Shown here piece by piece: positions 1-5,526 of a DNA stretch of 5,526 nt. The position numbers and the translations under genes were made by a program. Under the pieces are notes generated by a model. It had not been told where the DNA came from. It saw only the letters and a program-made list of their open reading frames with translations, and did not search any database. Every line of letters begins with the position of its first letter. The first letter of the stretch is position 1. Source of the DNA: JAAYPI01 sp036734385 (GTDB lineage: Bacteria > Bacteroidota > Bacteroidia > Bacteroidales > Paludibacteraceae); NCBI GenBank assembly GCA_036734385.1, contig DAIMYQ010000058.1, positions 1 to 5,526 on the forward strand. The letters run 5' to 3'.

Positions 1-293
1 CGGTCACAATAACTCCCAGCATGGAAATGGGAGGAAGAGTTTCTGCTTCCAATACCGTTTTGGGAGACGCACTTTCTGACTGCGAAAATGGATGTCTAGC
101 CACCCTTGATAGTGATGTAGCTGCTTGTAAAGGAGATCCAGTATGTGAGGATCAAGCATATCAGACGTACTACTCATGTATACAGGCTTGCCAAAGTGGA
201 CCTTCTCTGCCTGTCGGATCTGGCTTGTCTTTTTTGTTATTACTAAGCGGTACTTACGGAGTTCGTAAGTTTGCAAAACAAAATAAAGTGTAA
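1..293 (+). CDS. Small cysteine-rich exported protein with Bacteroidota-type C-terminal hydrophobic tail (probably 5'-partial)
   Basis: The frame is open from the left edge (first full codon at 3) to a TAA at 291-293, giving 96 visible residues. The first ATG is at 21, but no ribosome-binding signal precedes it. The residues before a plausible signal-peptidase site (RVSA, then SN) lack a basic start and a hydrophobic core, so the true start is probably upstream of the window. Numbered from the ATG at 21, cysteines lie at 21, 25, 36, 42, 53 and 57, as two CX3C pairs flanking a CX5C. The tail (residues 61-90) reads P-x-L-P-V-G-S-G-L, then a short hydrophobic stretch, then YG and a basic end. 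From memory this resembles the Bacteroidota PID-CTERM-like putative sorting or anchoring tails. The inference is an exported, disulfide-stabilised envelope protein; its function is unknown. It converges on the gene at 326-3307. The overlapping antisense frame has no recognisable motif, which favours this strand. Confidence 0.62.
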   Translation, partial: VTITPSMEMGGRVSASNTVLGDALSDCENGCLATLDSDVAACKGDPVCEDQAYQTYYSCIQACQSGPSLPVGSGLSFLLLLSGTYGVRKFAKQNKV

Positions 294-305
294 AAATCGG
301 TTTTT
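292..305. terminator. Weak A/T stem-loop between convergent genes
   Basis: Five A's (292-296), a TCGG loop (297-300) and five T's (301-305) can form a small hairpin in the 32-base gap between two genes that meet tail to tail. It starts within the TAA stop of the small plus-strand gene. Both strands show a T run after the loop, so it could act in either direction. The stem has only A-T pairs, so this is a weak candidate, and no better terminator is visible in the gap. Confidence 0.25.
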
Positions 306-325
306 GTTCCTTATTCCGTTTAATG

Positions 326-3307
326 TCAAGTTTCATCTTCCGTTTTCATGATGACTCCCCTATTTTTTGTTCCGTCTACCTTGACGACCAAGGGCTTTTG
401 AAATCGTACATGTCGTATGTATTGTGTTTCTGAACACGCAAGATGGTTATCAAGAAATTCTTGATCAAAGAAACAATCAGAATCAACCTCTGAATTCACA
501 GTAAAGTAAAAAACTCCAAAAGAAGTCAGATTTTGAAAAAAATGGGTTCCCTGACTTGGGTCAATAAAATAAGATGTTTCTCCTGCCTCCACAATAACTC
601 GTGCTCCCGAAATATGAGGCCATTTTACAGGTATTCCGAGCCAATGATCATTACTCCCCCATCTTCCCGGTCCTACTAAAATATAAGGTCTCTGTTCAGC
701 CAATAATTGCTTATTCACTTTTTCTATGTCATATACTATCAATTGGTTTTTTGATGGACTAAAAACATTCTTCTTAACGTATACGACATCAAAAATATCA
801 TCCATTATGCCATTTCCCAAAGCACTATTCGTTGTAATTAAAGTTTCTTCAAAAGGAATATTCATTAAATCCTCATTAATAGATTTATCAAAAGCTACAA
901 TAGGTCTTATTTGAAGCAAATAAAATATATTCTTTTCATTTTTTTCATAATCTAAATTGACGGCAAACTCAATTTCGATAGGACATCCCATTTCTTTTTC
1001 GCCAACTTTAAGCACGTTTTCTAATATCTCGGCAAGAGGAAAGACCTCATCTTGCAAAATATTACTAAACGAAATTATTTTTCGACCTCCTTCATATAAT
1101 CCATCTCGAATGACCTGATCATAAGGATCAAAGGTAGAGGCTAGGTATCGGAGAGCTCCGTCTTGTTCAGCCTCTCGTATATGTATTTTAAGCAAATTAA
1201 ACCCATCATCAACCACTGGTTTAAATTCCTTTTTATGTAAATCAAGAGCATAAAAATAATTTTGTGTTTCATTTAGGGCAAATTCGAGGGTACTTGTTTG
1301 TAGAATATTTCTTGGATAAATAGGAGAAAAACGCAATGTTTGTCCTCCATCCACAATATATTTTCCCAATCCGAGAGCTACATTTACAACACCATCTTCG
1401 GGCGTTTCATCGCCAATAGGATAAAAGTTTAACGAACGAGCTACTCCTGAGAAAGAAGGATAAAAACGATCTCCGTGTTGTGTCCCACAAACTTCCTGTA
1501 GCACAACCGCCATTTTTTCCTCATCTATAAGATTCTTGGTGGCACGCATATACGCTTTGCTGCTACTATAATAAACAGAGGCATATACGGCTTTAATTGC
1601 CTCACACAGCATCATAAGAGTTGTAGTCTTACTCTCTTGTATGTATGGCACCATATAAGTAGAGTAAATGCCGGCAAATGGCTGGTAATGTGAATCCTCT
1701 AGCAAACTGGAAGATCGTACGGCAATGGGTCCATTAATAGCTCCCAAAAAGGCGTATAAATCGTTAATGATTTTACCGGGAATTTTTGCAGCCAAGAAAT
1801 ATTTTAAAATTTCTTCATCTGATCTATTTTCATCTAAACCTATAGAATACAGATTATTGCTTTCCATAAATTCATCAAATTGATCAGTACAAAGAACCAC
1901 GGTTTTGGGAACAGTTATTTGCGTTGTATCAAAATCATAAAATTCAGGATTCCTTTTGGAAACAGCATTAAGAAATGCCAATCCTCTGCCTTTCCCTCCC
2001 ATTGAACCTTCTCCTATACGAGCAAAGTTTGAATATTCATCAAACCTATCTCCGTGAAAAACAGCTATAATTCCTTTGTTTTTTATTTTTCTGTAATCGA
2101 CTATGGCATCAAAAATAATCTGACGAGCCAAATCTACATCTCTAATATCTTTTAAGACAATTTGACTTAAGAACTCGGCAAGAGGGAACATCGCTCTAGA
2201 GTACAACCAACGAGAAAGATGATTTTGCGAAAGATGGTAAAATAAAGAGTCAGAAGGGACATCAAATATATGAATTTGAAGATCTTTTAAATTCCTAATT
2301 GTCAACACAACCTCTTTTGTTTCAGGATTTATGAACTCAAAGTCACTAAATCTAAAATTATGAGCTATTGCCTCTTTTAATTTCTTATGAAATGTCTTAT
2401 CATTCTTATCCAAAAAAACGGCATTCAGTTGCTCGGTAAAAGGAATTACATCAGTACCCGTAGATTCTATTATTAGAGGGACATACTTGTCTTTGTCTCG
2501 AATCTTTTGGCACAGTTCAATACCTGAAAATGAATTCATAATACCATCTTTCGGAAAACGGACATCTGAAATAACACCCAATATATTTTTCTCAAATTTT
2601 TTATATAAAAAAACAGCTTCTTCGTAGTTTCGAGCCAATAATATTTTCGGTCTGCCCCTCATTCTCAACATCTGTTGATGATCGTTAAGGGCTTCAGTCA
2701 TAAATGAACGCGATTGCAAAAAAACATACCGATATAAGTGCGGTAAAATAGAAGAATAAAAATGTATAGAATCTTCAACAAACAAGATAACTTGAACCCC
2801 TACAGAATTGACATCATCATCCACGTTCATTTTATCCTCCAAAAGTTTCACGATAGCCAAAAGCAAGTCACTATTGCCTAACCAACTAAAGACATAGTCT
2901 ATAGAGCTAAAATCTTCTTCAGAAAAAACACGACTAAAAACTTCTCTTGAAAATGGAGTAAGAACAACAATCGGAATATCCGGATTATCCTTTCTCAGCT
3001 CCTTTACCAATCCCAAGATATAATTATTATCTGTTGTCGGCATCGCAATAATTAAATCAAAATTACGAGCCTGTAAAAGCTCTTTTACCTCTCTTTCTTC
3101 ACTGGCAATTGTAAAGCGAGGAGGATAACGAAGATTTAACGATGTGTATTCATTAAATATCTGCTCATCTATACGGCCATCCTCCTCCAACATAAAAGCA
3201 TCGTACTTACTTGCCACAAGAATTATATTGTAAATACGTTCCTTCATTAAACTGGCAAAGGAGGTATCCTTAAAATATAACTTTCTTAAATTAGGAGTTT
3301 TATCCAT
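326..3307 (-). CDS. Receiver-like/PEP-pyruvate-binding (ATP-grasp) domain protein, PEP synthase/PPDK-related, without the phosphohistidine domain
   Basis: Complete gene of 993 residues, ATG at 3307-3305, TGA at 328-326. Residues about 24-160 form a degenerate receiver-like fold: the strand FDLIIAMP has no phospho-acceptor Asp, and the usual Lys position reads FSWLG. Residues about 170-315 form a second receiver with E178/D179, Asp248 (GVISDVRFP), Ser282 and Lys301, and an insertion of about 40 residues after the first strand. Residues about 430-805 are the ATP-grasp domain of PEP synthase and pyruvate phosphate dikinase: GEGSMGGKGRG (Lys439), PIAVRSSS (Arg531), MAVVLQEV (599-606), SGVARSL (620-626), ALGLGKYIVDGG (644-655), IEIEFAV (777-783) and QIRP (799-802). 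The mobile GG-x-T-x-H domain and the C-terminal PEP-binding barrel are not recognisable. Residues 841-993 are a different domain with GPGRWGSNDHWLGIPV and DPSQGTHFF. Such proteins are often labelled PEP synthase, but PEP synthesis is doubtful here. ATP binding is likely; the phosphoryl acceptor is unknown. It is probably cytoplasmic, with no signal peptide. The start is preceded by AT-rich DNA without a Shine-Dalgarno, as is usual in Bacteroidota. Confidence 0.9.
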   Translation of the reverse strand: MDKTPNLRKLYFKDTSFASLMKERIYNIILVASKYDAFMLEEDGRIDEQIFNEYTSLNLRYPPRFTIASEEREVKELLQARNFDLIIAMPTTDNNYILGLVKELRKDNPDIPIVVLTPFSREVFSRVFSEEDFSSIDYVFSWLGNSDLLLAIVKLLEDKMNVDDDVNSVGVQVILFVEDSIHFYSSILPHLYRYVFLQSRSFMTEALNDHQQMLRMRGRPKILLARNYEEAVFLYKKFEKNILGVISDVRFPKDGIMNSFSGIELCQKIRDKDKYVPLIIESTGTDVIPFTEQLNAVFLDKNDKTFHKKLKEAIAHNFRFSDFEFINPETKEVVLTIRNLKDLQIHIFDVPSDSLFYHLSQNHLSRWLYSRAMFPLAEFLSQIVLKDIRDVDLARQIIFDAIVDYRKIKNKGIIAVFHGDRFDEYSNFARIGEGSMGGKGRGLAFLNAVSKRNPEFYDFDTTQITVPKTVVLCTDQFDEFMESNNLYSIGLDENRSDEEILKYFLAAKIPGKIINDLYAFLGAINGPIAVRSSSLLEDSHYQPFAGIYSTYMVPYIQESKTTTLMMLCEAIKAVYASVYYSSSKAYMRATKNLIDEEKMAVVLQEVCGTQHGDRFYPSFSGVARSLNFYPIGDETPEDGVVNVALGLGKYIVDGGQTLRFSPIYPRNILQTSTLEFALNETQNYFYALDLHKKEFKPVVDDGFNLLKIHIREAEQDGALRYLASTFDPYDQVIRDGLYEGGRKIISFSNILQDEVFPLAEILENVLKVGEKEMGCPIEIEFAVNLDYEKNEKNIFYLLQIRPIVAFDKSINEDLMNIPFEETLITTNSALGNGIMDDIFDVVYVKKNVFSPSKNQLIVYDIEKVNKQLLAEQRPYILVGPGRWGSNDHWLGIPVKWPHISGARVIVEAGETSYFIDPSQGTHFFQNLTSFGVFYFTVNSEVDSDCFFDQEFLDNHLACSETQYIRHVRFQKPLVVKVDGTKNRGVIMKTEDET

Positions 3308-3343
3308 ACGAATTAATTTTATTCTTTAAAAATAGACGTTTTA

Positions 3344-3351
3344 TAAAGGTA
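3344..3351 (-). promoter_or_regulatory. Possible Bacteroidota -7 promoter element for the ATP-grasp gene
   Basis: On the minus strand this reads TACCTTTA, one base off the Bacteroides -7 consensus TAnnTTTG. It lies 36 bases upstream of the ATG at 3307, which would give a leader of roughly 30 bases. No clear TTTG -33 element is visible at the expected distance upstream, only T-rich sequence. The position, downstream of the terminator of the preceding gene, is where a promoter is needed. In DNA this AT-rich such a match can easily arise by chance. Confidence 0.25.
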
Positions 3352-3376
3352 AATAAAAAATTCGAGAAATAAAACG

Positions 3377-3410
3377 AAAAAAGGGAGATGTGAATCACAT
3401 CTCCCTTTTT
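3377..3410. terminator. Strong, symmetric (bidirectional-type) intrinsic terminator
   Basis: A perfect 10-base-pair stem, GGGAGATGTG (3383-3392) with CACATCTCCC (3396-3405), encloses a three-base AAT loop. It is flanked by six A's (3377-3382) and five T's (3406-3410), so the stem can extend by five A-T pairs and has a U tract on either strand. On the minus strand it begins 17 bases after the stop codon of the surface-protein gene (TAA at 3430-3428) and is followed by six T's, so it most likely ends that transcript. It therefore separates that gene from the ATP-grasp gene, which starts about 70 bases further on. Confidence 0.9.
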
Positions 3411-3427
3411 ATCCAAGGTTAAATCAT

Positions 3428-5526
3428 TTATTTAATAATAACTTTTTCTTGCTTAGTAGCCTTGTCTCCCACAACATTAATGATGTATGTTCCTCTAGCT
3501 ACATTCAAGTTGATTGAATTATAGTGAGCTTTGAGGTTATCATATACTTGCGTACGACCCGTCATATCACTTATGTAGACTTTTTCCAAAACAACACCTT
3601 CAGAAGAACTTACTATAACATTCGTTCCGTTAGTATAAATTGAAATTTGATTAGGATCCGCTACATCATCTTTTCCATTTATAACACTTGTAGGATTATC
3701 ACTTCCACCAAGATTCAAGTAGAACCGACCTTCTATATCACCTGCCGGTACATCTTTGATGGTATAGGATGCTCCGGTTGTTAAATCGTAGGTTTTTTCT
3801 GTCAAGCGGTCTTCCAACCAAGCCGTTTCATAACCCGAATTTGCATACAATGAGAATTCAATGTCCTTAGTTTTATTTAAACGACAACCCAAAGGAATTA
3901 TTGTATCTTGCTTAGGTACTTGAACACTCGACAATTCTTGATTATAAATTGACATATACAATTCAGGAACATCTAAGTTGCTTCCGTTAAACACTTTCGT
4001 AGCATCTACAAAATCACTGTATTCATCAGTCTTTGACGAATTATACTTAACAGTAACTTTGCTAAAATAATCACCATCTGCAGCAGCTGCATTATGCAAC
4101 TTGAGTATGAAATAAGGATAAGTTGCTTTCAATTTTTTGTACCTAGTATCACCTGAAACAACCATACTACTAGTAATATTCAAAGAAGAAATACCTGTTC
4201 CCGGCTTAAAGATGAATCCGTGCATTGGCTTAATATATTGACCAGGGTCAGGAGTAGCAAAGGATTGTCCTGTATAATCGTAAATTTGAACAGTCCCTGT
4301 TTTTATTTGACCAGCATCAATATTTGCCGGATAAGAGTTGTTCAAGAATACAGACGTTTTCTCTGTCAAACCGGTATAACTTGGCATGATTGAATCATTT
4401 TGGAATCTACCATTAAAGTTATAGGTTTTACTAACAGTTGCATCTCCAACTTTACTTGAATTGGGCACTTTACGTGTGTAGTAATAAGATGCCGGCAATT
4501 TCAGAGGACCATATTGGTCAGGAATCCTAATTGCAAAACAACTTGTTACAGGAACAGTTTGCTCAAGAGATGCAAACGTTTTTTCCCAACTAATCTTTGA
4601 ATCAATAGTTGACACATCCACTTGATGCATATACACTTGCGGTACATAATTCAAGAAGAAATCTCCCGATTTTACCAGACGCGTTGTAGTCTTGGTAGCA
4701 TCCGTAAATGGCTTAACTACAGTTCCAACAAGTATCCACTCTCTTCTTCCAGCGGTAAATTCATATTCGGCTTCTCCATAATATTTAGTAGTTGAATTAA
4801 CCAATTTTTCTACCCCAATCAAACTACCTCCATATTCTATTCTAATCTTTTTAGCAAATTTTGAAGGAACAACAGGATTATTTCCGGCATCTTTGGTTCC
4901 AATACCGGCATCTACCTGTTCAGAGTAAGACTTAATAGGACGAATTTCTGTACTAGCGAAATCAGTTGGCACATCAGGATAGTTGGTTATTTTGCTTGTT
5001 GAGTTATAGTACTTACTGTTACCCGGTGCAGGAATTACTACTATCAACGAATCGGCAAGTGCATGGACGCAAGTCAACTGTTGTCCGGTTTTTGCATCTA
5101 TCCAGTTGTTACGATTATCCCAATTAGTATCATATTCACCCGTCCAAATAATGGAGTCTGAAGGCACTGCCAATGTTTGTTGATAAGCACCTAAGGTCCA
5201 TCCGGTACCTCCTGTTGGACGAATGGTTGTCGCATGTAAACGGTCGGTGTATAACGTATCTGCACCTAAAGTTGATAAATCTGTTGCAATCTTAACACCA
5301 AGGTTCAAATTATCACCCTTAATTACTAATGAAGCAGGGTCGTTTGCAACCGTACCACAAACCTCATTCTTCACATTAACAAAACGGGCACTAGTTCCAA
5401 CCGCAAATGCTGATGAAGAATTTGAATGGTTCAAATCATACTGTGACCAGAAATTGTTCATTGTAATATTTGTAAAGTCTCCTTCCGTACGAAACAAGAA
5501 GGCATCAGTACGTCTACCTGTTACAG
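3428..5526 (-). CDS. Large T9SS-secreted surface protein, C-terminal part (5'-partial, runs off the right edge)
   Basis: The frame is open from the right edge to the TAA at 3430-3428, giving 699 visible residues. The only initiation-type codon near the edge is a TTG at 5497, inside a continuing coding frame, so the real start lies outside the window. Residue numbers below count from that TTG. Residues up to about 106 end in D-R-L-H...RPTGG-TGWTLGAYQ, which resembles the closing motif of 'choice-of-anchor Q' right-handed beta-helix proteins. Residues 117-132 (IWTGEYDTNW...NNW) match the WTG...W...NW motif frequent in Bacteroidota adhesin-like proteins. Residues about 512-600 (IPLGCRL, AWLEDRLTEKTYDLT, EGRFYLNL) match the segment that commonly precedes the sorting domain. 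Residues about 616-689, with YISDMTGR, ARGTYIINV and a KVIIK end, look like a type A T9SS C-terminal sorting domain. Known role of that domain: export across the outer membrane, cleavage and surface attachment. The ligand or substrate is unknown, and no catalytic motif was seen in the visible part. A terminator follows directly. Confidence 0.88.
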   Translation of the reverse strand, partial: VTGRRTDAFLFRTEGDFTNITMNNFWSQYDLNHSNSSSAFAVGTSARFVNVKNEVCGTVANDPASLVIKGDNLNLGVKIATDLSTLGADTLYTDRLHATTIRPTGGTGWTLGAYQQTLAVPSDSIIWTGEYDTNWDNRNNWIDAKTGQQLTCVHALADSLIVVIPAPGNSKYYNSTSKITNYPDVPTDFASTEIRPIKSYSEQVDAGIGTKDAGNNPVVPSKFAKKIRIEYGGSLIGVEKLVNSTTKYYGEAEYEFTAGRREWILVGTVVKPFTDATKTTTRLVKSGDFFLNYVPQVYMHQVDVSTIDSKISWEKTFASLEQTVPVTSCFAIRIPDQYGPLKLPASYYYTRKVPNSSKVGDATVSKTYNFNGRFQNDSIMPSYTGLTEKTSVFLNNSYPANIDAGQIKTGTVQIYDYTGQSFATPDPGQYIKPMHGFIFKPGTGISSLNITSSMVVSGDTRYKKLKATYPYFILKLHNAAAADGDYFSKVTVKYNSSKTDEYSDFVDATKVFNGSNLDVPELYMSIYNQELSSVQVPKQDTIIPLGCRLNKTKDIEFSLYANSGYETAWLEDRLTEKTYDLTTGASYTIKDVPAGDIEGRFYLNLGGSDNPTSVINGKDDVADPNQISIYTNGTNVIVSSSEGVVLEKVYISDMTGRTQVYDNLKAHYNSINLNVARGTYIINVVGDKATKQEKVIIK

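Noticed and set aside
4..336. 110-codon open frame on the minus strand starting 11 bases inside the end of the ATP-grasp gene, which would look like an overlapping operon gene
   Set aside because: The translation has no recognisable motif and an unusual basic/aromatic composition. The plus strand over the same bases encodes a protein with ordered cysteines and a known type of C-terminal tail. Both cannot easily be real.
599..670. Resemblance of GR...DHWLGIPV (residues about 880-903) to the GR-x-x-H...LGIPA motif of the PEP-synthase phosphohistidine domain
   Set aside because: In the true motif about seven residues separate the His from LGIP; here there is one, and the GG-x-T/S context is missing. 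The likeness is not enough to call a phosphohistidine domain.
726..914. 62-codon open frame on the plus strand
   Set aside because: It lies wholly antisense to the well-supported ATP-grasp gene and shows no motif; it is a shadow of AT-rich coding sequence.
3308..3376. Shine-Dalgarno sequence for the ATP-grasp gene
   Set aside because: The bases just upstream of the ATG are A/T-rich with no purine-rich GGAG-like run; this is normal for Bacteroidota and does not weaken the start call.
5495..5497. TTG codon as the start of the surface-protein gene
   Set aside because: The frame stays open to the right edge of the window, the protein has no signal peptide at this point, and a beta-helix-like region appears to be cut through. 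It is an internal leucine codon.

Overview
The window looks like part of a Bacteroidales (Bacteroidota) chromosome. Three things support this: a large surface protein ending in a type IX secretion (T9SS) C-terminal sorting domain, a small exported protein with the 'P-x-GSGL...YG..K' hydrophobic tail common in this phylum, and AT-rich intergenic DNA without Shine-Dalgarno sequences ahead of the one start codon that can be seen. The genus cannot be told from the sequence. All functional calls come from reading motifs by eye; no database search was run.

Layout, left to right. Positions 1-293 (+) hold the end of a small cysteine-rich exported protein, probably cut by the left edge. A 32-base gap separates it tail to tail from a 993-residue protein at 326-3307 (-). 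That protein has two receiver-like domains followed by the ATP-grasp (PEP/pyruvate-binding) domain of the PEP synthase/pyruvate phosphate dikinase family, and then a C-terminal domain of about 150 residues in place of the usual phosphohistidine and PEP-binding domains. A 120-base gap (3308-3427) contains a strong stem-loop terminator and a possible weak promoter. From 3428 to the right edge (-) lies the C-terminal part of a large T9SS-secreted surface protein. Its visible N-terminal end looks like the close of a beta-helix ('choice-of-anchor Q'-like) region.

The two minus-strand genes point the same way, but the terminator between them argues that they are separate transcription units. Nothing visible links the three genes in one pathway. 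The most interesting items are the dikinase-like protein that lacks a recognisable catalytic-histidine domain yet keeps its ATP-grasp residues, and the small protein with a mirror-symmetric six-cysteine pattern. No RNA gene, mobile element or CRISPR array was seen.
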